A DNA stretch of 64,000 nucleotides from Rhizobium anhuiense. GTDB lineage: Bacteria; Pseudomonadota; Alphaproteobacteria; Rhizobiales; Rhizobiaceae. Both the position numbers and the translations under genes were made by a program. The stretch lies in contig NZ_ML133521.1 of assembly GCF_003985145.1 (NCBI RefSeq), positions 310,001 through 374,000 of the forward strand, given 5' to 3'. Positions 51,193-60,366 of the stretch are shown here, in pieces; the stretch's first letter is position 1, and every line of letters starts with the position of its first letter. The notes under the pieces were generated by a model that ran no database searches, was not told the origin of the DNA, and saw only the letters and a list, made by a program, of their open reading frames with translations.

Positions 51193-51480
51193 ATGGACAT
51201 GATTGACATAGAGCGATCGGCGCGGCCGACGACAATCAAGGACCTCAAAGGTCTGGTAGTATCCCGGACAGTGGTCCTGCCGGATCAACTTAAAAAGGTT
51301 GCACAGTTCGCGTTCGAGCGTCCCGAGGAAATGGCCTTCGGCACCATCAAGTCGATCTCCGTCTCGTGTGGGGTCGCACCGCAGACGGTTCTGCGCCTTG
51401 CACATGCGTTCGGTTTCAATTGCTTCCGAGACTTCAAGGCACTATTCCGAGCACATCTTCGGAATATCGCAATAGACTGA
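51193..51480 (+). pseudogene. Truncated RpiR/MurR-family regulator (N-terminal domain only)
   Basis: The 95-codon frame contains the RpiR helix-turn-helix (LKKVAQFAFERPEEMAFGTI, then VAPQTVLRLAHAFGFNCF, FKALFRAHL). Members are about 280-300 residues long with a C-terminal SIS sugar-phosphate domain. Here a stop comes right after the DNA-binding domain, and no SIS text was found downstream. It may be non-functional or a DNA-binding fragment. Confidence 0.7.
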
Positions 51481-51540
51481 GGTAGTGTGTTGGCATTCAT
51501 CGAGCTATTGCCGCGTGCGCGGAAGGAGCTCCAGCCATCA

Positions 51541-51713
51541 CCGCCGAGAATGGATGTGTAAGACGGGAATGTCGCTCAGGTCGGCTCGAACACGAGAGAT
51601 CGTCTCGGGCGCGCGGGCGACGACACCCGCCAGTTCCACGCCCTTGCCGCTTGGATGAACGGAGCATGGAAATGCTGCCCTCGGGTTCCATAGCCGACGA
51701 GTCCTAAGCGCAT
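51541..51713 (-). pseudogene. N-terminal remnant of a Gfo/Idh/MocA dehydrogenase
   Basis: On the minus strand MRLGLVGYGTRGQHFHAPFI then QAA is the Rossmann start of this family. The reading then continues in the next frame as GVELAGVVARAPETISRVRA and DLSDIPV, so one indel has broken it. No C-terminal part remains. It starts four bases after the decayed isomerase gene, as in an old operon. Confidence 0.65.
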
Positions 51714-51717
51714 CGTC

Positions 51718-52110
51718 TCAAACTTCCAGCGCCGCGCAATCGTTGCTCGTCAAATCGCCTGCGGTGCGTAGTCGCTCGGCTCCGTCGGAGCGACGGCTTG
51801 GAGAAGGTTGACGGAACGAACCAGACCTTCCGTGCTCGACAGTTATGACGTCCTCGTGCGCGATCGACAGCCAGCCGTAATCGTTCATGCTGAGACGGTA
51901 GCAGAACTCGCGCTAGCAGCTCTCGCCGTGGCCGTAGCAGAGCTTGATGTAGCTCCACGAGGGAGCGGCGATGTTCACGATCGAGCCGCTCTGCAACCGG
52001 CTCGTCGTCGCCTGGACAGATGCGTTGAGAAACGTGTCCTTGGCATGAAAGTGATAAACGGCCTCGCCGAGGGCGTCGATCGCGGCAAGAGGGCCGGCGT
52101 GCTGGCAAGC
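51718..52110 (-). pseudogene. C-terminal remnant of a sugar phosphate isomerase/epimerase
   Basis: The minus strand reads GPLAAIDALGEAVYHFHAKD, then INIAAPSWSYIKLCYGHGES-like text, a stop (TAG) where tryptophan is expected, then SMNDYGWLSIAHEDVITVEH in the same frame. This is the C-terminal half of the TIM-barrel sugar isomerases that precede Gfo/Idh/MocA genes. The N-terminal half is missing at a junction near 52115. Confidence 0.65.
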
Positions 52111-52121
52111 CGAAAAAGCCG

Positions 52122-52178
52122 TTGACCAACGAAGAGATAAACGAAATCGCAGCTTCAGGCTGGGCCGGCGAGGAATGA
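52122..52178 (+). pseudogene. C-terminal stub of a VapB-type antitoxin
   Basis: Frame LTNEEINEIAASGWAGEE ends in TGA that overlaps the VapC ATG as ATGA. The text resembles the toxin-binding tail of AbrB/VapB antitoxins. Its DNA-binding part is absent, cut off at the junction with the isomerase remnant. Confidence 0.5.
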
Positions 52179-52573
52179 AAGTTTCAGTGGATACCAACAT
52201 TCTTGTTCGGGCCGTCCTGCAGGACGATGCCGAGCAGGGAAAGTCAGCGGCAAAACTCCTCAAGGAAGCATCGCTGATTGCGGTTTCGCTGTCGAGCCTA
52301 TGCGAGCTGGCTTGGATACTGCATCGAGGCGCCAAGCTATCGAAGGAAGATGTTGCCCAGACGGTTCACGACCTGCTCAACGCGGGCAATGTGGCAATGA
52401 ACCGCCCTGCGGTCGAAGCAGGACTGGAGATGTTGGAAGCGGGTGGCGATTTCGCAGATGGCGTGATTGCCCATGAAGGAGCATGGCTTGGCGGCGAGAC
52501 CGTCGTGTCTTTCGACAAGCAGGCCGTCGAACTGCTAGTCCGCCAAGGCCAACCCGCGCGACTTCTCGCCTGA
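52175..52573 (+). CDS. vapC: VapC-type PIN-domain toxin
   Basis: A 132-residue ribonuclease of type II toxin-antitoxin systems. The PIN acidic residues are all present: D6 in VDTNILVRA, E44 in LCELAWIL, and aspartates in DFADGVIA and SFDKQA. VapC proteins cleave tRNA or rRNA when free of VapB. The start overlaps the stop of an upstream reading frame that is only a VapB stub, so this toxin seems to have lost its local antitoxin; it may be silent, neutralised in trans or inactive. Confidence 0.85.
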   Translation: MKVSVDTNILVRAVLQDDAEQGKSAAKLLKEASLIAVSLSSLCELAWILHRGAKLSKEDVAQTVHDLLNAGNVAMNRPAVEAGLEMLEAGGDFADGVIAHEGAWLGGETVVSFDKQAVELLVRQGQPARLLA

Positions 52574-52655
52574 CACTCCACAGACTTTTCAGCGAGATGT
52601 TGGCCGGCGCTTTTCGTCTGACACTCAATTGGATCGATGCCAAGCGGCGCGCGCC

Positions 52656-53633
52656 TCAGAACCGATGCTCCGCTCCCTCGACCGGATTTGCCCAGACCGT
52701 CATACCGGGCGCAAACGGAGTCTCGCCTTCGGCGCGAACGACCATCTCGCCGAGTTCGGGGACCTCGAGGTAGAGGATCGCGTCGGCACCAAGCCGCTCC
52801 AGATGCCGGATCCTGCCCTGCCATTGTCCGGCGCCTTGCGAAAGCCTGATATGTTCGGGGCGGATGCCGTAGGTCGTGCAGTTCAATCGCCGTGCCGTCT
52901 CGCCGCCGTACAGGTTCATCTTCGGGCTGCCGATGAAGCCGGCGACGAAGGGTGTCGTGGGGTTACGGTAGAGCTCCATCGGACTGCCGATCTGCTCGAC
53001 CACCCCGCCATTCAGGACGACGATCTTGTCTGCCATCGTCATCGCTTCGACCTGGTCGTGGGTGACATAGATCATCGTCGATTTCAGCCGGGCGTGCAGA
53101 TCTGATATTTCAAGGCGCATCTGGGCTCGGAGCGAAGCGTCGAGATTGGAGAGCGGCTCGTCGAACAGGAAGACCTTGGGATCGCGGATGATCGCCCGGC
53201 CGATGGCAACGCGCTGCCTCTGGCCGCCGGAGAGGGCTTTCGGTTTTCTCTCCAAGAGCTGGGTGAGCTGCAGCGTTTCCGCCGTCGCCGCGACCTTGGC
53301 GGCGATTTCCGCCTTCGGACGGTGGGCGAGCGAAAGGCCGAAGCCGATATTTTCGGCGACGGTCATATGCGGGTAGAGCGCGTAGCTCTGGAACACCATG
53401 GCAATGCCGCGTTCGGAGGGCTCGGCATAGGTCACGTCCTTGCCGCCGATGGTCAACGTGCCTGAGGTCGTGTCTTCCAGGCCGGCGATGATGCGCAGCA
53501 GCGTCGACTTCCCGCATCCTGACGGACCGACGAACACCACGAACTCGCCGGAGGCAACCTCGAGATCAACCCCTTTGATGACTTCGAGGGCGCCAAAGCT
53601 CTTGCGAACCTGTTTCAGAGTGAGCTCAGCCAT
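52656..53633 (-). CDS. Sugar ABC ATPase (UgpC/MalK class)
   Basis: A 325-residue ATPase with Walker [12 protein letters not shown], signature [14 protein letters not shown], Walker [13 protein letters not shown] and switch histidine VTHDQVEAM, then a TOBE-type C-terminus ([13 protein letters not shown]). It is slightly shorter than the usual 350-370. It closes the rhamnosidase-linked transport operon (binding protein, two permeases, ATPase). Confidence 0.94.
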   Translation of the reverse strand: MAELTLKQVRKSFGALEVIKGVDLEVASGEFVVFVGPSGCGKSTLLRIIAGLEDTTSGTLTIGGKDVTYAEPSERGIAMVFQSYALYPHMTVAENIGFGLSLAHRPKAEIAAKVAATAETLQLTQLLERKPKALSGGQRQRVAIGRAIIRDPKVFLFDEPLSNLDASLRAQMRLEISDLHARLKSTMIYVTHDQVEAMTMADKIVVLNGGVVEQIGSPMELYRNPTTPFVAGFIGSPKMNLYGGETARRLNCTTYGIRPEHIRLSQGAGQWQGRIRHLERLGADAILYLEVPELGEMVVRAEGETPFAPGMTVWANPVEGAEHRF

Positions 53634-53637
53634 TTTG

Positions 53638-54465
53638 CTACCCCTTTACGCCGCCGGCCGTCATACCCGCGACGATCTGCCGGTTGAAGAAGATGAAGAC
53701 GATCAGCGGCGGGATCGTCACGAGGAGGATGTTCATGAAGAGCAGATTGTACTGGCTCGTATACATGCTCTGGAAATTATAGAGCGTCAGCTGCACCGTG
53801 ACGTTCTCCTCGCCGGGAAGGTAGTAGAGCGGATTGGTGAAATCGTTGAAGATCGCGATTGACTGCACGACGACATTGGTCACGGTCACCGGTTTCAGAA
53901 GCGGCAGGACCACTCTGAAAAAAATCTGCCGGGGTTTGGCGCCGTCGATCAGCGCCGCCTCATCGAGATCGCGCGGTATGGTCGAGATGAATGACCGATA
54001 AAGCAATACTGAAAACGAGAGATTATAGGCGACCTGGATCAGGATCATCCCGGTCATGGTCTTGAACAGGCCGATATCCTGCAACAGGCCGATGGTGGGC
54101 ACCACGGCCGGCGGCATCATCAGGCCCATGAAGAGGGCAATAGAGGCCACCCTGTTCCAGACGGTCTTGCGGCGCTGCATGACATATCCGACCATCGCCG
54201 ACAGCAGGATCAGGATGGTGACCGAGACGACCGTGATCAGGGTGGAGTTGAAATAGGCAAGCGCAAGCTGATAGTCGCGAGCCTTGAAGACGGCCACCAG
54301 ATTATCCCAGAACAGCCAATGCTCGGGCAATTCGAAATCGAGCCGGGACGCTTCGGATTTCGATTTGACCGCCTGGAGAGCGACGAAGGCGAACGGCATG
54401 ACGAAAATCACGGTAGCCACCGCAAGGGCTATCGCGCCGGTCACATAAGGGCGGACGTTTCTCAT
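53638..54465 (-). CDS. Sugar ABC permease (MalG/UgpE class)
   Basis: A 275-residue inner-membrane permease with about six hydrophobic segments ([20 protein letters not shown] at the start). The EAA loop is [26 protein letters not shown]. The start at 54465 overlaps the stop of the upstream permease by ATGA. It pairs with the other permease for an oligosaccharide or rhamnoside substrate. Confidence 0.92.
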   Translation of the reverse strand: MRNVRPYVTGAIALAVATVIFVMPFAFVALQAVKSKSEASRLDFELPEHWLFWDNLVAVFKARDYQLALAYFNSTLITVVSVTILILLSAMVGYVMQRRKTVWNRVASIALFMGLMMPPAVVPTIGLLQDIGLFKTMTGMILIQVAYNLSFSVLLYRSFISTIPRDLDEAALIDGAKPRQIFFRVVLPLLKPVTVTNVVVQSIAIFNDFTNPLYYLPGEENVTVQLTLYNFQSMYTSQYNLLFMNILLVTIPPLIVFIFFNRQIVAGMTAGGVKG

Positions 54466-55340
54466 TCCCCGACCTCGCGCCGGTTGAACCACAGGGTGAA
54501 GGGCAGGATGATTGCAGCGATCAGCGCAAACAGGATGACGTTTCCGGCCGTCGACAGGCCATAGAAACCCGCCTGGTATTGCTTGTAGATGACCGAGGCG
54601 ATCACGTCGGAGGAGAAACCGGGCCCGCCGCGGGTCATGGCCCAGATCAGATCGAAGGAACGGAGCCCGCCGATCAGCGACAATGTCACCACGATGACGG
54701 TGGCCGGACGCACGAGCGGCAGAGTGATCCGGGAAAATTGCTGGAGACGCGTGGCGCCGTCAATTCTCGCCGCCTCGTAATAATCGGGGCTGATTGCGGC
54801 AAGACCGGCGATGAAGATCAGGGTGGCGAGGCCGACACCCTTCCAGACATCGACCAGAGCCACCGAAAAAAGCGCGAGCGCCGGATTGGTGAGCCATCCA
54901 GGTCCCGGAATGCCGAGCGTCTCGAGCGTGACATTGATGATGCCCTTGGTCGGATGCATCATCACCGTGAAGGTGATGCCAATGCCGATCGTCGAGACCA
55001 GGACGGGGAAGAAGACCAGCGTGCGCAGAAAACCGCGGGCGAAGATATTGCTGGTGAGCAGCACGGCCAGCAGCAGTCCGCAGACCGTCTTCAGGCCGGA
55101 GGTCGTCACGGCGTAGATCAGCGTGTTGACGAGCCCTTTGACCAGAAACGGTTCGGAAAAGAATTGCCGAAAGTTTTCAAGCCCGATGAATTCGGCCGTC
55201 GAAAGATCCCAGCGCGTCAGGCTGAACCAGAGAGACGATATCGTCGGAAACAGAAACAGCACGCCGTAGATGACGGCGGCGGGAATGAAAAACCAGAGCG
55301 GGTAGGGCGATTTGCGCGAGCGGCGGCGTGTCTCGGTCAT
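54462..55340 (-). CDS. Sugar ABC permease (MalF/UgpA class)
   Basis: A 292-residue inner-membrane permease. Hydrophobic segments include LWFFIPAAVIYGVLFLFPTI and VLFALIAAIILPFTLWF, and the EAA loop is YYEAARIDGATRLQQFSRITLPLVRP. It overlaps the second permease start by ATGA and follows the binding-protein gene on the same strand. Confidence 0.92.
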   Translation of the reverse strand: MTETRRRSRKSPYPLWFFIPAAVIYGVLFLFPTISSLWFSLTRWDLSTAEFIGLENFRQFFSEPFLVKGLVNTLIYAVTTSGLKTVCGLLLAVLLTSNIFARGFLRTLVFFPVLVSTIGIGITFTVMMHPTKGIINVTLETLGIPGPGWLTNPALALFSVALVDVWKGVGLATLIFIAGLAAISPDYYEAARIDGATRLQQFSRITLPLVRPATVIVVTLSLIGGLRSFDLIWAMTRGGPGFSSDVIASVIYKQYQAGFYGLSTAGNVILFALIAAIILPFTLWFNRREVGE

Positions 55341-55406
55341 CTCAATCTCTTCGATCGGGTGGAGCCTCGCTCCGTCAGGAGCGAGGATAACTGGCCCGAA
55401 AGACCG

Positions 55407-56690
55407 CTACCAGTTGGGCAGGCCGAGCTGCTTGGCCTGCTTGCGGACATCGTCGTCGTAGAGTTTCGCTGCCTCGGCGGGCTGGCGAATGCCGGAGCCG
55501 ACCTCGACGGTGATCTGCTCGAGAGCCGGTCCCTTGATCGGCGAAACGAATTCCAGCGCTGGCGTCGTCTTGTCCTTGGCCTCGAAATAGGGGAGCATGT
55601 CCTTGATCGCAGGCGGTACGCTAGCTGGCAGGTCGCAGCCGTCGATCAGGGAAGGCCCCTGAACGGCGTTGGTTTCCACCATGATCTTGCAGGCCTCGAC
55701 GCTTCCCGCGAAATCGACGAATTTCCGTGCTTCCTCGGCGTGCTGGCTGGTCACCGGAATGTAAAGGGCTGGCGGCATCCAGACCGTCAAGCCGTTGGTC
55801 GCAGCGTCGTCGCTCGGCTGCGCGAAAAAGCCGACATCGTTGAGGTTGTCCGGATAATTCTGTTTGAGGGCGCCGACCGCGAAGCTCAGCATCGGATAAT
55901 GCGCCGCCTCGCCGGTTGCGACCATTCTCAGGCCATCGTCGTAGCTTGCCGCGCCAAAATCTTCGTTCATCAGACCGGCGTCGTGAACGTCCTTCAGACG
56001 TTCGAAGCCCTTCAGGGCCGCAGGCGTCTCGGCGTATTTTGCCTTGTTGGCGGTATAGTCTGCGGCGAAGTTCGGCACGGCCGCATGCAGGTTGTAATAG
56101 TCAGCCAGAACGAACAGCTGCGAGGTCCAGGTGTCGCGATAGGTCTGCGCCACGGCGACCTTTCCGGCAGCTTTGACCTTCGCGTTGTTCGCCATGAAGT
56201 CGGCCCATGTCTTCGGGACGGAGAGGCCGAGGTCCTGGTAGATTTTCCTGTTGTAGAGGATCCCGCCTGCCATCGCCGTGCCGAAGGGAACGCCATAGAG
56301 CTTGCCATCGGCACGCACGACCGCTTTGAAACTTTCGTCGACCTTCGCTTGCGACGACAGGCCGCTCAGATCGACAAGCGTCTGCGTCGGTTTCAGCGCC
56401 TGTAAGAGCGAACCGGAATTGTAGAGAAACACATCGGACATCTCGCCGGTCGCCAGCCGCGTCTTGATGATGTTGTCGCCTTCGCCGCCACCGGCCCGCG
56501 GCTCGATTTCGATCGTCACGTCGGGTGCCTTTGCCTGATAGGCGGCAACCAGTGCCTCGGCCGCCGCGACTGTGTCCGGGTTATTGTCGATCAGGAATGA
56601 CAGCGTGACTTCCGCATGCGACGGACCGGCCGCGACCAATGCCAAAAGCGCGGACGTGCCGGCAAGAATGAGCTTTATCCGATGTGTCAT
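55407..56690 (-). CDS. Extracellular sugar-binding protein
   Basis: A 427-residue type 1 binding protein (SBP_bac_1/UgpB class). The signal peptide is MTHRIKLILAGTSALLALVA followed by AGPSHA. The mature part begins EVTLSFLIDNNPDTVAAAEA, and YGVPFGTAMAGGILYNRKIY is a typical hinge region. AGAGGAGGAA precedes the start at 56690, so the longer frame to 56804 is not used. It lies between the GH78 gene and the permeases, suggesting a ligand made by rhamnosidase action or the intact rhamnoside. Confidence 0.92.
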   Translation of the reverse strand: MTHRIKLILAGTSALLALVAAGPSHAEVTLSFLIDNNPDTVAAAEALVAAYQAKAPDVTIEIEPRAGGGEGDNIIKTRLATGEMSDVFLYNSGSLLQALKPTQTLVDLSGLSSQAKVDESFKAVVRADGKLYGVPFGTAMAGGILYNRKIYQDLGLSVPKTWADFMANNAKVKAAGKVAVAQTYRDTWTSQLFVLADYYNLHAAVPNFAADYTANKAKYAETPAALKGFERLKDVHDAGLMNEDFGAASYDDGLRMVATGEAAHYPMLSFAVGALKQNYPDNLNDVGFFAQPSDDAATNGLTVWMPPALYIPVTSQHAEEARKFVDFAGSVEACKIMVETNAVQGPSLIDGCDLPASVPPAIKDMLPYFEAKDKTTPALEFVSPIKGPALEQITVEVGSGIRQPAEAAKLYDDDVRKQAKQLGLPNW

Positions 56691-56727
56691 GACGTTCCTC
56701 CTCTGAACGGTGTGACGTGTATGCTCC

Positions 56728-59049
56728 TCAAGATTCGGGTAGGGAAAAGACCAGTCTGTGTGTTCCGGCGGGAAGAACGGCTTCCTCGGCCACAGGCGCT
56801 CCATTGAGCGACGGGTTTTGATGTCGCTTTCCGGGCCGGAAACGACCGATGCAGCCTTCCGGAAGCGTCAGCACATAGGTGACTTCGTTGCCGTTGCGCT
56901 GCCAGCCAACCTCGATGCGCCCTTGGCTCACGTCATGATGGGCTGAAACCGGCGAAAGGGACGGAATCGGTGCGGGATCGACGATCACCTCGGCGAATCC
57001 CGGTGCGCGCGGGCTCGGCGAAATCCCGGCGACGCTTTCGAACAGCCATTGGCAGACGGCGCCATAGGCATAGTGGTTGTAGCTGTTCATGTCGGGTTCG
57101 TAGATGGTGCCGTCGGGCGCCATGGAATCCCAGCGCTCCCAGATCGTCGTCGCTCCCTTCGAGACCTGATAGAGCCAGCCCGGTACATCTTCCTGCAGGA
57201 AGACCTTTTCGGCCAGATCGTCCATCCCAAGCTTCGTCAGCGCCGGCAGCAGGGCAGGCGTGCCGATGAAGCCGGTGCCGATCTTGTAGTCGGCATCGAT
57301 GATCACCTGCCGGAAATGCTGCTGCGCGGCTTGCTTGTGCTCGGCCGGTATCAACTCGTGGAGGAAGGCGAGCGCATAGGACGTCTGGTCGTTATGCGCG
57401 AGCCGTCCCGATGGCGTGATGAATTCGTTGGTGAATGCCCGCCGGATCTCGTCGGCGCGGCTTTTCATTCGCTCTTCAAGCGCATGCTCGCCGAGCGTGG
57501 CTGCGATCCTTGCCAGAAGGTCGGTCGAGATGAAGTGGTAGAGCGTCGCCGCGCAATCGTCGGCGATCGTCGGGCGAGGCTTCCGGTTGTCGCCGACCGG
57601 CTGCAGCCAGTCGCCGAAGGTGAAGCCGCGGGCACCCCAATGCGACGGCGGGCGCACCAGCGGACCATCCGAGATCGACCAGACGAAATCGACCCAACGC
57701 ACCATCGAATCCAGGCATTCCGCCAGGACCGCCCGGTCGCCGTAATGGGTATAGAGTACCCAGGGGATGACGACAATCGCGTCGCCCCAGCCGGTCGAGC
57801 CGGCATAGCCCGGGAAGTTGGCCGGATGCAGACGTGTCGGATCCGGCGAAAAATGCGAGACGGCGCCGTCCTCGCGCTGGTCGGCCATCACGTCGCGCAG
57901 ATATTTCCTCAGGAAGGATTGGCTGTCGCTCAGCCAGCAAGCGGTTGCGGCAAATACCTGGGCGTCGCCCGTCCAGCCCAAACGTTCGTCGCGTTGCGGG
58001 CAATCGGTGGGTACTTCGACGAAATTGGCGCGCTGCGACCAGATGGTATTCTCGACGAGGCGATTGACCAGCGCATTGCCCGAGGTGAAACCGCCGGCCG
58101 GATCGGGGACCGACGAGATCGGGACGGATGCGATCGACAGGATCTTTGCGTCGCCTGTGATGGTCACTCGCGCATAACGGAAACCATGGAAGGTGAAATG
58201 CGGCGCGTAGGTTTCGTCGCCGTCGCCACGCAGCGTGTAGACGGTATGGGCGGCCGCCGTGCGATAGTTGCGATTATCGAAATGACGGCCGGGGCCGAGA
58301 ACCTCCGAATGCTCCACCCGAATTTCGGCACCGGCGGTTCCGCGGACCGTATATCTGGCATAGCCGCCGACATTCTGGCCGAAATCGTAGACGGTCCTGC
58401 CGTTATCGTCGGTCCAGCTGTCAACCGGGGTGAGTGGCCGCAACTCGCGCACTGCAGCCGTTTCATGCGCGACAAGCAGCGCCCTGTCGAAGTCCAGCTT
58501 CTCGGTGCCATGGGTCTCGGCGTAATTTTCCTGGCGGGCATCATAGATTTCGCCGAAGTAGATCCCGGACTTCAGGATCGGCAGAAGACCGCTTCGCCAT
58601 GTAGTGTCGGTGGAAAGAAGGTTGCCATCCGGTCCGAGCAGATCGGCGATGGCGCCGATCCTGTTGCCCCAGCAATTCGGGATCGCCTGGGCGCCCCACA
58701 TCAAAGGCGACCGATACCATCCGTCGGCAAGCCAGATTTCGATGCGGTTCTGGCCCGGCTTGAGCAGATCCGAGACATCATATCGCTGATAGGCAAGGCG
58801 ATCGTCGTAGTTGGTCCAGCCGGGTGTCAACAGGTCGTCGCCGACGCGAACGCCGTTGATGAAGCAGCGGTAGAGGCCAAGTGCGGAGATAAAGAGCTCG
58901 ACGGGAAGCTTGGCGCCATCATGTTCAAAAGTCTTGGAGACGAAGCTTGCGGCCGTTCCCTGACCGCTATCCGATAGTGGCGCGATCATATCCCCGGACC
59001 AGGCACGCAAAACGAGGTTGCCGCTGATGGCTGCCGGCTGAAAGTTCAT
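56728..59049 (-). CDS. Alpha-L-rhamnosidase (GH78)
   Basis: A 773-residue glycosidase that releases rhamnose from plant glycosides or rhamnose-containing glycans. N-terminal beta-sandwich domains (about 1-300) precede the (alpha/alpha)6 barrel. The family catalytic signature is VEVPTDCPQRDERLGWTGDA-like, here EVPTDCPQRDERLGWTGDAQ, followed by GWGDAIVVIPWVLY and a C-terminal beta-domain. No signal peptide is seen, so it acts in the cytoplasm on imported substrate. The start at 59049 has GGGAGGA; a divergent LacI gene and its dyad lie upstream. Confidence 0.92.
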   Translation of the reverse strand: MNFQPAAISGNLVLRAWSGDMIAPLSDSGQGTAASFVSKTFEHDGAKLPVELFISALGLYRCFINGVRVGDDLLTPGWTNYDDRLAYQRYDVSDLLKPGQNRIEIWLADGWYRSPLMWGAQAIPNCWGNRIGAIADLLGPDGNLLSTDTTWRSGLLPILKSGIYFGEIYDARQENYAETHGTEKLDFDRALLVAHETAAVRELRPLTPVDSWTDDNGRTVYDFGQNVGGYARYTVRGTAGAEIRVEHSEVLGPGRHFDNRNYRTAAAHTVYTLRGDGDETYAPHFTFHGFRYARVTITGDAKILSIASVPISSVPDPAGGFTSGNALVNRLVENTIWSQRANFVEVPTDCPQRDERLGWTGDAQVFAATACWLSDSQSFLRKYLRDVMADQREDGAVSHFSPDPTRLHPANFPGYAGSTGWGDAIVVIPWVLYTHYGDRAVLAECLDSMVRWVDFVWSISDGPLVRPPSHWGARGFTFGDWLQPVGDNRKPRPTIADDCAATLYHFISTDLLARIAATLGEHALEERMKSRADEIRRAFTNEFITPSGRLAHNDQTSYALAFLHELIPAEHKQAAQQHFRQVIIDADYKIGTGFIGTPALLPALTKLGMDDLAEKVFLQEDVPGWLYQVSKGATTIWERWDSMAPDGTIYEPDMNSYNHYAYGAVCQWLFESVAGISPSPRAPGFAEVIVDPAPIPSLSPVSAHHDVSQGRIEVGWQRNGNEVTYVLTLPEGCIGRFRPGKRHQNPSLNGAPVAEEAVLPAGTHRLVFSLPES

Positions 59050-59068
59050 CAAGTCCTCCCGACGAGTT

Positions 59069-59096
59069 GTAGAACGTTCTCCATATAACGTTCTAC
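59069..59096. promoter_or_regulatory. Operator-like inverted repeat between GH78 and the LacI gene
   Basis: GTAGAACGTT (59069-59078) and AACGTTCTAC (59087-59096) are perfect arms with an eight-base spacer. AGAACGTTCT itself is palindromic, so two overlapping LacI-type half-systems may be present. It lies 20 bases upstream of the GH78 start. Confidence 0.7.
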
Positions 59097-59192
59097 ATTT
59101 TCTTCGGAAGCGCAATAGAATTTTCGTTGCCAGTCTGTCATGGTGGTTCTGCGGGCGATGTTGGCGGCCCGCAGCCGCAAGTCAGAGATTTC

Positions 59193-60254
59193 ATGTCAGT
59201 CGAAGAAAAACAAAAGCCGCAACGAAACGATCGCGTGACGATCCGGACCGTAGCAGCTCATGCAGGCGTATCGGTCGCAGCGGTTTCCAAGGTGATGCGA
59301 AATGCTTACGGCGTCAGTGACGCACTGCGCGCAAGGGTGATGGATGCCATCGAGGCCCTCGCATATCGCCCCTCGCGGGCGGCGCGCGGGCTGCGCGGCC
59401 GGAGTTTCACCATCGGTGTGCTCCTGATCGACATCCGCAATCCCTTTCTTCCGGAGGTGATTGCCGGCGTCAACGGGGTGCTGGCGCCCTCGCACTATCA
59501 GGCGATGATCGGCGTCAGCGATGCGCGCGTGCAACTGGAAACGTCGTTGATCGAGTCGATGATCGACTACAAGATGGATGGCCTTATCCTGGTTGCGCCG
59601 CGTTTGCCCTCGGAGATCCTGGCAAAATTCGCAGTCCAGATACCGATCGTCGCGGTCGGTTACCACGATGCCAACGCCACGGCTTTCGATACCATCAATG
59701 CAGACGATCAGCGCGGTGCGGAGATCGCCGTGGAAGCGCTTCTGGCCTGCGGCTATCGCGATATCGAAATGCTCAGCCTTGGCGAGCGCCAGGGGCACGC
59801 GGTCTCCGTGGTCCGCCAGCGTGAGATCGGGTTCCGCCGGGCCATGCAGCGTGGCGGGCTCGGCTCCTCGCCAGCGATCGGCAAAATTCCCATTGCTTCG
59901 CCAAAGCGGGAAGAGGCGATGCGAAAATTCCTATCGCGGAAAGACAGGCCGCGCGCCGTGTTCTGCTGGAGCGATCTCGACGCGATCACCCTTTTGAGCC
60001 TAGCGATGGAAATGGGTGTGCGCGTGCCCGAAGATCTCGCCGTCATCGGATACGACAACTCGTCCACGGCAGCCCTCGGTCTCGTCAATCTCGCAAGCAT
60101 CGACCAGTCGGGCAGGGAACTCGGTCAGATCGCAACGCGAACCCTCATTTCCAGAATAGAAGGCCGCACAGCTGCCGAGCATATTTTCCAGATACCGTCG
60201 CTCGTCAGCCGAAACAGCCTGATCCGTTCCGGAAACTCCAAGAACACGAGATAG
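59193..60254 (+). CDS. LacI-family repressor of the rhamnosidase locus
   Basis: A 353-residue regulator. The DNA-binding domain is at about residues 16-70 (VTIRTVAAHAGVSVAAVSKV, then YRPSRAARGLRGR hinge), followed by the sugar-sensing domain (IGVLLIDIRNPFLPEVIAGV, AVIGYDNSSTAALGLVNLAS). ATG 59193 is the first start after the upstream open frame and fits family length. It is divergent from the GH78 operon, with a LacI-type dyad between, so it probably represses that operon until a rhamnoside-derived inducer appears. Confidence 0.92.
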   Translation: MSVEEKQKPQRNDRVTIRTVAAHAGVSVAAVSKVMRNAYGVSDALRARVMDAIEALAYRPSRAARGLRGRSFTIGVLLIDIRNPFLPEVIAGVNGVLAPSHYQAMIGVSDARVQLETSLIESMIDYKMDGLILVAPRLPSEILAKFAVQIPIVAVGYHDANATAFDTINADDQRGAEIAVEALLACGYRDIEMLSLGERQGHAVSVVRQREIGFRRAMQRGGLGSSPAIGKIPIASPKREEAMRKFLSRKDRPRAVFCWSDLDAITLLSLAMEMGVRVPEDLAVIGYDNSSTAALGLVNLASIDQSGRELGQIATRTLISRIEGRTAAEHIFQIPSLVSRNSLIRSGNSKNTR

Positions 60255-60366
60255 GAACGAAAGCCAGAAGGTCTGCCGCGGCCGGGCGACAACGGGCTCT
60301 CGCCTGAAAAGTAGCGAGAATGGAAAGACCGGCAACCGCTTGTCGGCGTTTGCCGGCCCCGTTGTC

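Noticed and set aside
54579..56405. A 608-codon open frame on the plus strand
   Set aside because: It is antisense to the ABC permease and binding-protein genes, whose motifs and ribosome binding sites are clear; the text is charged low complexity.
57049..58977. A 642-codon open frame on the plus strand
   Set aside because: It lies entirely opposite the GH78 rhamnosidase gene, has Arg/Gly/Asp-rich text without family motifs, and arises from high GC in codon positions.
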